Source of the DNA: CAVWDI01 sp963753725
GTDB lineage: Bacteria > Chloroflexota > Anaerolineae > Anaerolineales > UBA4823
Reading direction: 5' to 3'
Assembly: GCA_963753725.1 (NCBI GenBank)
Contig: CAVWDI010000033.1
Span: 46,132-110,131, forward strand
DNA length: 64,000 nt
Shown here: one piece after another, positions 37,109 through 45,735 of the stretch
Numbering within the stretch: position 1 is the first letter of the stretch
How the letters are laid out: every line of letters begins with the position of its first letter
Translations under genes and position numbers: made by a program
The notes under the pieces: model-generated
Database searches by the model: none
Told to the model about the DNA's origin: nothing
What the model saw: the letters and a program-made list of their open reading frames with translations, nothing else

Positions 37109-38537
37109 GCGGGGTTCCCAGTTTTGACAGCACGAAATGAGCTGTACGGTCTCCGGCGCTGCCATCGGTAAATGTACACTCGCGTTCGATAAAATAATGG
37201 CGAGCGTCTTTCCCAGCCTCTGGATTCTCCAAGTAAAAATTGAGAGCCGTACGCAGCTGGTTTTCGTTGATTACCTCAAGACCCGCGCCTGAATCTCTGA
37301 AACGGGAATGGGTTGGCCAATCCCCAATTTGGGACAGCGGCAAAGTGTATTTTCCCGGCCAACCTACGGGCGAATCAATACAAACGCTGACAACAGGGCA
37401 GTCGTGCACGGCTGCTTCGACCACCATGGTGGAGTAGACGGTGGTGAACACATCTGAATATGCCATCATGGAAGATTTTTCCGGCATGTCTTCCCCGGAG
37501 TAGTAAACCAATGAACCACCCAGAGGAACCGGTTCGACAATGTGTACATGGGGTGTATCCTGGGCAAGTGCCCGGATTTGTTCACGCTCATCAATAAAGC
37601 GCTGTACATCCAAAAAATGGTTAGGATGGAAGCGGATCAGTAATTGGGATGGTTTTAAAAGCTGATCAGAAGAGACGAAACGAGCCAGCGCCTGGATGTT
37701 TTGCAGGTTCGGGGAGAAGGAGATGAAGCTGCATGCATATGATATCAGTTTGCGATTTGTATCCAGATTGTGCTGGCGGAAGTAATCCTCCCTGGTCATC
37801 AACCATTCTTTTTTGAAATATCCATCATAAGAAGGGATGCCTCCAATGTTGACATCTTCAGGAGACCAATCAGACCCGTTTACCAGTTCCTCTTTCTGGA
37901 TCTGTGACCAGCATATTATCCAATCCACCGGTGCGCCGGGCAGGCTGTAACTGCTGGTGTTGTCCCAGCCGACGATCACTGCGCCGGTTTTAATCCCCGC
38001 AGCGGCGGCATCTCGCAGCAGATAACGGTCCCATCTCCAGCCGGGAGTGCTTGCCAATACCAGGCTGGGCTGGTAGCGCTGGAGCAGGTCGTTGTAAATT
38101 CCGGGCGTGTATTTATTTTGACGACGAAGGAGCAGATTGCGAGCAGTATGCGAATGGCGCAGTTCCCACACAGCTGCCCTCATAAGCGGAAACAGCATTT
38201 TGCGCCGCTTGTGGGCTTCATCCTCTACCTGGTTGATATGACTGTCGACAGCCTGCAGATTTATGCGATTTGAAGCGCCTGCTCTGCGTAAGAAATCCAG
38301 CCACCATTGGGTGGAATAGTCCACCTTTTGAAAATATGCCCGCGCCTGGTCGAGCCGCAGGCCTTCGACTTTCAATCCTGGGCAGGCGAAGCGTTTGGAA
38401 ACATCCTCCTTAATTGCATTGTCTGTGAGTATAACGATTTCCACCCCCGAGGCTAACAGCCTGGGGACAAATTCGCTTTGCAGAAAATATACAATCGCCA
38501 GCCCATGGTCGGCGCAAATAAAAACGGTTTTACTCAT
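37098..38537 (-). CDS. Capsule/teichoic-type GT-B glycosyltransferase
   Basis: 479 residues. It opens with VFICADHGLAIVYFLQSEF, a Rossmann-like start of a GT-B fold; VLASTPGWRWDRYLLRDAA and VDWIICWSQIQKEEL occur in the middle; LLIRFHPNHFLDVQRF and YSDVFTTVYSTMVVEAAVHD mark the C-terminal donor-binding half, as in CDP-glycerol glycerophosphotransferase and capsule biosynthesis proteins. No membrane segment. Its stop overlaps the sulfotransferase start, so they are coupled. It may transfer a CMP-activated sugar or glycerol phosphate; similarity in plan to the proteins at 27759 and 45736 hints at three related transferases with different donors. Confidence 0.7.
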   Translation of the reverse strand: MSKTVFICADHGLAIVYFLQSEFVPRLLASGVEIVILTDNAIKEDVSKRFACPGLKVEGLRLDQARAYFQKVDYSTQWWLDFLRRAGASNRINLQAVDSHINQVEDEAHKRRKMLFPLMRAAVWELRHSHTARNLLLRRQNKYTPGIYNDLLQRYQPSLVLASTPGWRWDRYLLRDAAAAGIKTGAVIVGWDNTSSYSLPGAPVDWIICWSQIQKEELVNGSDWSPEDVNIGGIPSYDGYFKKEWLMTREDYFRQHNLDTNRKLISYACSFISFSPNLQNIQALARFVSSDQLLKPSQLLIRFHPNHFLDVQRFIDEREQIRALAQDTPHVHIVEPVPLGGSLVYYSGEDMPEKSSMMAYSDVFTTVYSTMVVEAAVHDCPVVSVCIDSPVGWPGKYTLPLSQIGDWPTHSRFRDSGAGLEVINENQLRTALNFYLENPEAGKDARHYFIERECTFTDGSAGDRTAHFVLSKLGTPHGK

Positions 38538-38550
38538 TAAGTTACTGGAT

Positions 38551-39549
38551 TCAGTTTCGATACAGGATTTCGAATGTCTTTCCGTGAGACCACTGCAGGA
38601 AACGACGTACAGGAGGCCATTTCCAAAAACCAGAACCGTAATTCGCCGAAGTTTGTCTTTCTGTTGAGCGGTTCCCGTTACTGGCAGGCAGTTGTGTACT
38701 ATTGCTGTCTGAAATCTCGGAAAATTCGCTGGACAGCGTGTTGCCCATATGCTGCACCCACCATGACTGCGTTGATAGGCGCAGGTACCCGTTATCGTTT
38801 AGGGCGCTGTCCAGCTGGCGGACCTGTCCCATGGGGCGATCGAAAGGCATGGGAAGAATGCTTTGCAGCGCTTCGCGCGGCGCTAAAAATTGGAAATGAC
38901 CTGCGCCGATATAACATTTTGCGCCTCGATATTCCAGCATGGATTCTTCACACGTTTCGAAGTGGGAACGCGCCTTCTGCTCGCTGTGACCGAGACTGCT
39001 GGCATGTTTCCAGTAATCTTTCCATGGAAGGAGTTTTCCGTGTTCGAGAGTAACTTCTGGATTGCCCTCCGCCCATAATATGGTACTGGTTGAAAATTCT
39101 TCGGGACTCCACATGGGGATACCAGTCAGCATTCCGGCGTTCGGAAATGTATCAATGGTGTCAGTCATAGCTGACAACCATCCCGGGTGGTGGTACATGT
39201 CTCCATCGCTGTAAGCGATATATTCGCCCGGAGCAGAACTGAAAACGAAATTCCATGCGCCGCCTTTACCGATATTCTTCTCTGAAAGCGTCAGATACTG
39301 AATTTTTCCGTTATTGTGATTCTCCAATAGAAATTCCTGAACTTCCGGACAGCTGGCGTTGTCGAAAACCATCAGGTCATAGGGTAAGTCAGAATTCGTC
39401 CAAATGCTGTTCAGACAGACTTTTAATACTTCCAGGCTTTGCGCATAATAACCGCTCAGAAATGGGATATAGGTGACAACCGCCACTGTGACCTTTTCAG
39501 GTTTGACGACATGATCGATCGACTTGGCTGGATTTTGACCGGTTCGCAT
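38551..39549 (-). CDS. Glycosyltransferase family 2
   Basis: 332 residues. VTVAVVTYIPFLSGYYAQSL starts the GT2 fold near residue 19; LMVFDNASCPEVQEFL and YIAYSDGDMYHHPGW (the DGD metal motif) follow, with the linked NIGKGGAWNFVF block typical of rhamnosyl/galactosyl-type GT2 enzymes. The C-terminal 100 residues are charged and without membrane segments. It follows the gene at 39559 with a 9-base gap. It may transfer L-rhamnose made by the rml genes, but other donors are possible. Confidence 0.84.
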   Translation of the reverse strand: MRTGQNPAKSIDHVVKPEKVTVAVVTYIPFLSGYYAQSLEVLKVCLNSIWTNSDLPYDLMVFDNASCPEVQEFLLENHNNGKIQYLTLSEKNIGKGGAWNFVFSSAPGEYIAYSDGDMYHHPGWLSAMTDTIDTFPNAGMLTGIPMWSPEEFSTSTILWAEGNPEVTLEHGKLLPWKDYWKHASSLGHSEQKARSHFETCEESMLEYRGAKCYIGAGHFQFLAPREALQSILPMPFDRPMGQVRQLDSALNDNGYLRLSTQSWWVQHMGNTLSSEFSEISDSNSTQLPASNGNRSTERQTSANYGSGFWKWPPVRRFLQWSHGKTFEILYRN

Positions 39550-39558
39550 AATCTAAAT

Positions 39559-40464
39559 TTATAGAGAACCTGTAACCCGGCGGCGCAGCCTTCGAAAGCG
39601 GCGGGTTATAAAACTCCGGATGCGGCTGTCAGCGCCATTTTTGGGGGCTGTCCAACGTTCAGCCTGGCGCAGAGACCAGACCAGGTTCATCTGTGGGCGG
39701 CGCAGTTGTCCGTCACGAATTTGTCTGTCGCAGTCCAGTACCATGTACAGGTTGCCCTGTCCGCCGGCCAGGTCTTCATTGACAAACAACTCTTCCTGTT
39801 CGTAATGGGGACGTCCACCGGGTAAATGGCTGTAATCGTGGTTTTGATGAATGACTGTTATGGAAGGTGTTCCATCGACAACCATCCAATTTTCCTGTTT
39901 GGCGTTATATATCATCCAGTTATCCCATCCAGCGCGGCCAATCGCGAAATCCGGTATATCGTTAAAAAGATGCCTGGGATAGATAAAGTAATCGCTTCCG
40001 GCCGGTAAATGAAGGCTTCCAGTTTGGCTTACAGCAGTCTTTAGTCGCTGCGCCCAACCATTCGAGAAATCCAGTAAATGATCGACTTGCAAATCCCAGC
40101 GCTGCCCTATTATCAAAAAATTTTCAACCTGTCCAGCAGTTTGTTTTGCAGCCTCCACGAAATCGGGCAGCAGCAGGATGTCGGCGTTGACATATGCCAG
40201 GTACGGGCTCTTTGCCCATTCACGAGCGGCGCTGAATAAAGAACTGACCAGGGGTGTCCCGCTTTCGTTTCGACCCACACCGGGGATATAGTTTAACGAA
40301 TAATCGTTCACCACCAGTTCCAGCCCTGGTTCTTCACCGATGAGCAGCACCTCAACCGCTTCCCCCAGGTGCAGCCAGGACTGAATGGCATTACGCTGGA
40401 TGGTGGCGATGTGCGGGTCGCTGAATGGTTTTGGTGCGCTGAATATGGTGATAAATGCTTCCAT
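39559..40464 (-). CDS. GT-A-like glycosyltransferase, unassigned family
   Basis: 301 residues. FITIFSAPKPFSDPHIATIQ starts the protein; AVEVLLIGEEPGLE and SPYLAYVNADILLLPDFVEA look like a GT-A nucleotide-binding core with NAD in place of DXD. GSDYFIYPRHLF and GRAGWDNWMIYNAKQ are conserved-looking acceptor-side segments. I do not recognise a named family. It is flanked by a GT2 and an SpsF-like cytidylyltransferase with gaps of about 10-20 bases, so it almost certainly acts on the same glycan. The basic C-terminus (RSFITRRFRRLRRRV) may contact the membrane. Confidence 0.7.
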   Translation of the reverse strand: MEAFITIFSAPKPFSDPHIATIQRNAIQSWLHLGEAVEVLLIGEEPGLELVVNDYSLNYIPGVGRNESGTPLVSSLFSAAREWAKSPYLAYVNADILLLPDFVEAAKQTAGQVENFLIIGQRWDLQVDHLLDFSNGWAQRLKTAVSQTGSLHLPAGSDYFIYPRHLFNDIPDFAIGRAGWDNWMIYNAKQENWMVVDGTPSITVIHQNHDYSHLPGGRPHYEQEELFVNEDLAGGQGNLYMVLDCDRQIRDGQLRRPQMNLVWSLRQAERWTAPKNGADSRIRSFITRRFRRLRRRVTGSL

Positions 40465-40485
40465 AATTTAAGTGAAAATTCCGGC

Positions 40486-41283
40486 TCAGCTACTGCGCGA
40501 GTCTACCTGGCGATAATGCTTGGCCTGAACCTGCGCGTTTATCTGGGCGATCTCCGGCTCACGCTCAAGCAGGTCGAAGATTTCCAGCCACGAAAAATCG
40601 TCTCTGCCGGGAAACCTGTCGTAGATCGTGCGCAGAAGTTCCAGGTCTTGGAGTGTATCGACCGTCCAGCGCTGCGCGCCGTAATCTGGATCGTGGGTAA
40701 CGTGGCAGATGCGGAACCTTTGGGGCTGTTCGTAGAAAAATGGCATCACATGTTCGCGCTGGTGGGTTTGGTTTGCCTCTTTCCAGGCCAGTTCTAAATT
40801 CTGGAACGAACACACTTCGGTATCCAACCCGACCGGGTAGGTGCGTTTCCAGGGCGGCGGCAGGCGGTTGGCGGCGAAATCATAGATTGGTTCTACCAGG
40901 TTATCTGCATCACCGGACCCGAAAAGCGCCAGGACGGTTTTGTCTATTACAGCTGGGTCAATTACAGGACAATCGGCGGTGACCCGAACGATGAAACCGG
41001 CATGGTAGGCTGCTGCAGCCCGGTAATAACGGTCAAGTACATCGAAATTACTGCCGCGGAAGCAGGCGTACCCGCGCTGGTTGCAAAGTTCCTGGATAGC
41101 GTCATCTGAAGGTTCATCTGTTGTAGCAACCAGGATGTCCTCCACAGTGAGAGCTCTTTTCGTGCGTTCTAAAACCCTGACCAGCATCGGTTCGCCAGCG
41201 ATATCAAGCAGTACTTTACCCGGAAGACGGGAGGCTGCGGTACGGGCTTGAATGATCGCCAGGATGTGCGGTTTTGTGCTCAA
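40486..41283 (-). CDS. SpsF-like cytidylyltransferase
   Basis: 265 residues. ILAIIQARTAASRLPGKVL (about 7-25) is the CTP-binding signature of the SpsF/NeuA superfamily, and VRVTADCPVIDPAVIDKTV the metal/sugar block. SpsF proteins occur in spore coat and nonulosonic acid clusters and are likely CMP-sugar synthetases. Here the enzyme follows NeuB (42481) and PseB (44650), so it probably activates the acid made by those two. It is the third cytidylyltransferase of the window. The usual PseF is a shorter relative. Confidence 0.85.
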   Translation of the reverse strand: MSTKPHILAIIQARTAASRLPGKVLLDIAGEPMLVRVLERTKRALTVEDILVATTDEPSDDAIQELCNQRGYACFRGSNFDVLDRYYRAAAAYHAGFIVRVTADCPVIDPAVIDKTVLALFGSGDADNLVEPIYDFAANRLPPPWKRTYPVGLDTEVCSFQNLELAWKEANQTHQREHVMPFFYEQPQRFRICHVTHDPDYGAQRWTVDTLQDLELLRTIYDRFPGRDDFSWLEIFDLLEREPEIAQINAQVQAKHYRQVDSRSS

Positions 41284-41309
41284 TTTAGATAGGTTTTTGA
41301 TATCCGGAA

Positions 41310-42425
41310 TTAGTTTGACAAACCGGATGCGGACTTTACTTGAAGCGCCAGTTCATAGGCTTTCAGCAGTTTGGGGAAATTCTCCTTCCAATCCGCTCTG
41401 CGTTCGGCTATCGAACGTGCTGCCAGCCCCATTTCGGGAAGCCGGCTGCGTTGTTTCCAGGCGTTTAAGATACCATCGGCCAGCGCATTAGCGTCCCCAT
41501 CCGGAAAGGTCCATCCCGCTTCGCCAGGGGTTATCCATTCTTGATTTCCGGGCAGGTCTGACACCAATACCGGCCTCGCGCAGGCCATCGCTTCTAATAA
41601 TGAAATCGAGGTTCCATCGCTGTGCGTGGCGGCGATATACAGATCTGCGCCGTGATAATAGTCTGGCAGTTCAGCCTGATTTACCTGGCCTGGAAAACTT
41701 ACGCTGTCCAAAACACCACCATCGGAAAAGATTTGGTACAGTAAATCCTTTTGTGAGCCGCTCCCCAGCATAACCAGGCGCAGTTGTGGAATCTTTTGAG
41801 CCGCTCTGATAAAGGCCTGCGCGATAATATCCACACCGTAGATCGGCTCCCATGCGCGTGTTGAAAGCAGTGTAAAAGTATTCGCATTTTTCCTAATATT
41901 TGAGTTTGGATTGAAGTATTCCAGGTCAATACCCCACGGGTAAGTGACAATTCGATCCGGATGCATGCCGAAAGAAATCGCTTCTCCCCGGATCGTGCTG
42001 CAGTCCCCCACCAGGACGTCGCTGTTGACCAGAGTGTAGCGGGTTATCCACTGGTTTAACCCGCTGCGTTTGGCGTCGATCAACAAATCGTATCCCCACG
42101 ACATGCTGACCACAGGATGGAATCCGGCTAATGCAGACAGGTAGGCGCATGATTGGATCGGGCCGGCATGGATAAGATCGGGTTGTAAATCGAATATTAT
42201 TTTTCTTAACTCTGGGAGTAAAGCATATCCGCCGTACCAATTCAGCGGGTGATGGCCTCCGCTCCAGGGAAAAGTCCTGATCCCCTGCGGCAGTGAAAGC
42301 CCTCCATTTGGGTGAGCATCGCTTTCCAAACTTAATAATGTAACCTTTTTATCTGTCTCGGCCAGGGCGGTCAGGTAGCGTTGGTCGTGGACGTTGTAAT
42401 TGAGGGTGAAGTAAAGGATATGCAT
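41310..42425 (-). CDS. Glycosyltransferase family 4
   Basis: 371 residues from the ATG at 42425 (MHILYFTLNYN); three more residues precede it in frame. A GT-B protein: VHDQRYLTALAETDKKVTLL in the N-terminal half, HPVVSMSWGYDLLID as acceptor region, VTYPWGIDLEYFNPN at the hinge and the C-terminal donor block LYIAATHSDGTSISLLEAMA with the E-x7-E type acidic pair. NDP-sugar retaining transferase, cytosolic. It sits between SpsF-like and NeuB genes, so it may add a sugar next to the nonulosonic acid. Confidence 0.88.
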   Translation of the reverse strand: MHILYFTLNYNVHDQRYLTALAETDKKVTLLSLESDAHPNGGLSLPQGIRTFPWSGGHHPLNWYGGYALLPELRKIIFDLQPDLIHAGPIQSCAYLSALAGFHPVVSMSWGYDLLIDAKRSGLNQWITRYTLVNSDVLVGDCSTIRGEAISFGMHPDRIVTYPWGIDLEYFNPNSNIRKNANTFTLLSTRAWEPIYGVDIIAQAFIRAAQKIPQLRLVMLGSGSQKDLLYQIFSDGGVLDSVSFPGQVNQAELPDYYHGADLYIAATHSDGTSISLLEAMACARPVLVSDLPGNQEWITPGEAGWTFPDGDANALADGILNAWKQRSRLPEMGLAARSIAERRADWKENFPKLLKAYELALQVKSASGLSN

Positions 42426-42480
42426 GCTGCGCAAATGCCAACCGTATAGATTTTTGTTATGTCCAGTCAGCCCTTGACAC

Positions 42481-43548
42481 TCAGGCTCCGATATCCGTCC
42501 AACGCAGTTCTTTCCCTGCGGGGAGCTCGGAAAGCGCTCTCGTGCCGATTACTTTGTTTATATCAGGAGGCAGGATGGCACCCGCGGCAGCTGGCCGCAG
42601 TACATCGATCATCTCGCGCGTGAACACTTCACCAGGCCGAATATCTCGAGCGGTACGTAGGCAGCGGCGCTGGATGAGGACCGTTTCCGATTCATTTCCA
42701 CACACGAACTTATCGCCAGAGCCCAACGCATTTTCCAACTCGCGGGCAGCCTCCACCATTTCACGCCAGGTGCACGGGTTCATAGCGAATTTATGGTCGG
42801 GACCGACCCGGGCATTGTCGTCTGTGAAATGCTTTTCGACCACGCGAGCGCCCAATGTGATGGCGCCCAGAACGGTCGTGTGTCCAAATGTGTGATCTGA
42901 AAGACCAAGAACCACCTCAGGGAACATGCCCTTGTAGGTGTTTAGCACGCGCAGGTGGATGTGATTGAAGTTATCTGGGTCGGCCGTGTAATTTGTGTTG
43001 CACTGCATGATCACCAGTTGTGGGTTGATGGCGAGTACGGCGTGCACTGCTCGCTGTACGTCGCAGATGGTCGATGCGCCGGTCGCCAGCAGGATGGGTT
43101 TACCAAGCCCAGACATGCGTTCAATGGCTTCGATCCAATCAATTTCTCCGGAACCCACTTTGTAGGCGGGCACGTATGGATCGAGCATATCGATCGCCTC
43201 GAAGTCATATGGAGAGGAAAAATAATCTATTCCGGTCTCATCGCAGGCTTCTTTCAGGATGGGGGTCCATTCGAATGGTATTGAAGCGTCTTTATAAACC
43301 TCGAAGACCGATTTGCCCCAGGATGCCTGGTGGGAGACTTGACCATCCATGTGGCTAAATCCATAGTCCGACACGATTTTTGGGGCGCTGAAATTTTGGA
43401 ATTTAGCCGCGTTGGCTCCCGCATCTGCCGCAAGTTTGATCAGCGACCTGGCGCGTTCCAAATCGCCATCATGGTTAGCGGCGATATCCGCGATGAAATA
43501 GGTTGGATGGGTTTCCCCGATTATATGTTCACCGATTTGAATGTCCAT
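42481..43548 (-). CDS. neuB: N-acetylneuraminate synthase family protein (NeuB/PseI/LegI-like)
   Basis: 355 residues, full length. The TIM barrel shows YFIADIAANHDGDLERA, NAAKFQNFSAPKIVSD, FFSSPYDFEAIDML-like and LATGASTICDVQRAV, IMQCNTNYT, GLSDHTFGHTTVLGAI and VEKHFTDDNARVGPDHKFA. The C-terminal SAF domain (RCLRTARDIRPGEVFTREM, LRWTDIGA) is complete. It condenses PEP with a 6-deoxy-hexosamine or related sugar to a nonulosonic acid. Clustered with PseB, an RmlD-like reductase and an SpsF cytidylyltransferase. It lacks the second barrel present in the other NeuB (29430), so the two likely make different acids. Confidence 0.9.
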   Translation of the reverse strand: MDIQIGEHIIGETHPTYFIADIAANHDGDLERARSLIKLAADAGANAAKFQNFSAPKIVSDYGFSHMDGQVSHQASWGKSVFEVYKDASIPFEWTPILKEACDETGIDYFSSPYDFEAIDMLDPYVPAYKVGSGEIDWIEAIERMSGLGKPILLATGASTICDVQRAVHAVLAINPQLVIMQCNTNYTADPDNFNHIHLRVLNTYKGMFPEVVLGLSDHTFGHTTVLGAITLGARVVEKHFTDDNARVGPDHKFAMNPCTWREMVEAARELENALGSGDKFVCGNESETVLIQRRCLRTARDIRPGEVFTREMIDVLRPAAAGAILPPDINKVIGTRALSELPAGKELRWTDIGA

Positions 43549-43614
43549 TAAGGCTCCTGAAAAAGTAAAAAAGATACAGCTTATATAAACGAATGGCGAA
43601 AAATAGCAGCTTGA

Positions 43615-44532
43615 TTACTGGCTCTCAAATCCCTTTATCTTATTGGGATATCCACTCTGATATTGAACCCAAAATTCATCCAGACCAGAATCAACGCTGG
43701 GTGGTTGTTCTCCTAGTGCATTTGATAGCTTGTCGGTATTGAGTGTAAGTCTGGGGGAACGGGCTGCTGCCAGACCTGATTCATAAACTGAAAGTGGAGA
43801 TATCAGACTGCCATCCAGATCGAACTTCATTGCGATGCGCTGGCCGAAATCAAATTTAGTCAGACATTCACTGCTCACCACGTGGTAAAGACCGCTCAGT
43901 TTAAGCGACAGCATTTTCAGAAAAACCCGGGCCAGGTCGTTGGCTAACAGCGGGCAAAAATAAACATCTGTGAAACCATTTATGCGCTTGCCGGACTGCA
44001 GGTTGTAGAAGAAGAATTCGGCCAGACTGCGCTTGCCTGTCATACTCCAACCAAACAAGTTCACACGTGCAACGACAGCATCCGGGTTTGCGCTGATAAC
44101 CGCCCGTTCACCTTCGAGCTTGGTAGACGCATACACGCTGAGCGGGTTGGGGGGATCCAGTTCTGTGTAATTACCCTGTTCCCCGTCGAAAACAGCGTCG
44201 GTGGAAACATGCAGCATGCGCGCTCCGCCCCTGGCGACATGCTTTGCCAGTTTCGCAGGTACTTCACTATTCAGTTTCCGAGCCTGTTCAGGATCCTTTT
44301 CGCAGGCATCGATGTTCGCCAATGCCGCGCAGTGGATCACCCAATCGGGTTGTGCCGCATCAAGCAATCGCTGACAGGCGCCGGGTTCCAGCAAATTTGC
44401 CTGGAGTACGCTGAAGGCGTCGGTTTTTAACGGCGCCTTGTTGGCTGCACCAAACACAGTGTGTTCGTGTGCAGCTTCCAGAGCGAGATTTAACCCAAGC
44501 AGACCGCTGGCTCCGGTTACGAGAATGCGCAT
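43615..44532 (-). CDS. RmlD-like NAD(P)-dependent sugar reductase/epimerase
   Basis: About 305 residues from the ATG at 44532, which has a GGAG Shine-Dalgarno 9 bases upstream; the frame extends to 44589 without better support. MRILVTGASGLLGLNLAL is the NAD(P) loop, HVSTDAVFDGEQGNY and PLSVYASTKLEGERAV the RmlD-family active site (Tyr and Lys). It belongs to the RmlD substrate-binding family, but its place between PseB and NeuB suggests a nonulosonic acid precursor rather than rhamnose. A double hairpin lies in the gap before it (44592-44643). Confidence 0.86.
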   Translation of the reverse strand: MRILVTGASGLLGLNLALEAAHEHTVFGAANKAPLKTDAFSVLQANLLEPGACQRLLDAAQPDWVIHCAALANIDACEKDPEQARKLNSEVPAKLAKHVARGGARMLHVSTDAVFDGEQGNYTELDPPNPLSVYASTKLEGERAVISANPDAVVARVNLFGWSMTGKRSLAEFFFYNLQSGKRINGFTDVYFCPLLANDLARVFLKMLSLKLSGLYHVVSSECLTKFDFGQRIAMKFDLDGSLISPLSVYESGLAAARSPRLTLNTDKLSNALGEQPPSVDSGLDEFWVQYQSGYPNKIKGFESQ

Positions 44533-44591
44533 GACCAATTCTCCGGCATTGCATTCTTCCATAAAAAGATATTCAATTGTGTATTTCATTT

Positions 44592-44643
44592 GGATAACGT
44601 CCTAGAAGAGACGTTATCCGGCGCTCCAGGTTAACCCCGGAGC
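44592..44643 (-). other. Double hairpin between pseB and the RmlD-like gene
   Basis: GGATAACGTC (44592-44601) and GACGTTATCC (44610-44619) form a perfect 10-bp stem with an 8-base loop. GCTCCaGG and CCcGGAGC (44623-44643) form a second stem with a 5-base loop. The gap is inside the operon, without a U-tract, so full termination is unlikely. It could reduce read-through or stabilise the upstream mRNA. Confidence 0.7.
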
Positions 44644-44649
44644 TAAAAT

Positions 44650-45660
44650 TTATCCTACATGATCCTTAAGATCATTAAGATCCTCAAATGGTTTTACGTA
44701 CTCTTTAATCTGGTCGACCGTCAACCACTGCGGGTTGTTATCGCTGCCGTATCGAAAACCAGCCGGCAGCGTTTTACCTTTTTCCTGCCACTCGTGACCA
44801 AACCACAGTGAACCGCTGGGCTGGACGACGAACATATCCGGTAATTCGACAGTGGAGCGGGCCTCATCTTCATTGATCAGCACTTCGTGCAGCTTTTCGC
44901 CGGGACGGATACCGATTATCTTCCATTCCGCATCTGGAGCGATCACTTTTGCCAGGTCGACGATTTTCGTTGAAGGAATTTTTGGTACAAAAACTTCACC
45001 GCCCCGCATTTGTTCGCTGCAGCTGATAACAAAACGTACACCCTGTTCGAGCGTGAGCCAGAAGCGGGTCATCCGGTCATCGGTGATGGTTAACATGCCC
45101 TCCTGGCGCTGCTGGATAAAGATAGGAATCACGCTGCCGCGGCTGCCGACCACATTGCCGTAGCGCACGCAGCTGAAGCGGGTGTCAATACCGGCTGCAT
45201 ATGCATTACTCTGCACAAATAGCTTCTCGCCGGCCAATTTTGTGGCTCCGTACAGGTTGACCGGATTTACGGCCTTATCGGAACTGAGGGCCATTACTCT
45301 TCCCACATTCGCATCCAGCGCAGATTCAATCACGTTGCTGCTTCCGAGGATATTGGTCTTGATGGCTTCCATGGGATTGTATTCACAGGCCGGGACCTGC
45401 TTTAAAGCCGCCGCGTGAATAACAATATCAACGCCGTTCATGGCTCGCCGCAAGCGGCGGTAGTCGCGCACATCACCGATAAAGTAGCGCAAGTTGGGTT
45501 GGTCGAAACCAGCCGCACGCATTTCGTGCTGCTTGAGCTCGTCTCTACTGAACACGATTACTTTGGCGGGTTGATACTCATCCAGCAAGATTTTAATGAA
45601 TTTTTTGCCAAACGAGCCCGTGCCGCCTGTCACAAGGACGACCTGTTTTTTCCAGTTCAT
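44650..45660 (-). CDS. pseB: UDP-N-acetylglucosamine 4,6-dehydratase (inverting)
   Basis: 336 residues. VLVTGGTGSFGKKFIKILL (8-26) binds NADP; ALSSDKAVNPVNLYGATKLAGE (about 123-144) carries the PseB active-site Asp-Lys and Tyr-Lys pairs; VRYGNVVGSRGSVIPIF (about 163-179) is a hallmark of inverting dehydratases. It converts UDP-GlcNAc to a 4-keto-6-deoxy-L-AltNAc-type sugar, the first step towards pseudaminic acid and related sugars. No PseC aminotransferase follows, so the next steps may use the RmlD-like reductase (43615) or the DegT aminotransferase at 6285. It lies 76 bases after the capsule-type protein. Confidence 0.92.
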   Translation of the reverse strand: MNWKKQVVLVTGGTGSFGKKFIKILLDEYQPAKVIVFSRDELKQHEMRAAGFDQPNLRYFIGDVRDYRRLRRAMNGVDIVIHAAALKQVPACEYNPMEAIKTNILGSSNVIESALDANVGRVMALSSDKAVNPVNLYGATKLAGEKLFVQSNAYAAGIDTRFSCVRYGNVVGSRGSVIPIFIQQRQEGMLTITDDRMTRFWLTLEQGVRFVISCSEQMRGGEVFVPKIPSTKIVDLAKVIAPDAEWKIIGIRPGEKLHEVLINEDEARSTVELPDMFVVQPSGSLWFGHEWQEKGKTLPAGFRYGSDNNPQWLTVDQIKEYVKPFEDLNDLKDHVG

Positions 45661-45735
45661 CAGCTTTTACCTTGCCTCTCTGTCTACTATCGATGTCATA
45701 ACGATCTCCAAAAAAATTTGATAATTCATGTGCAC

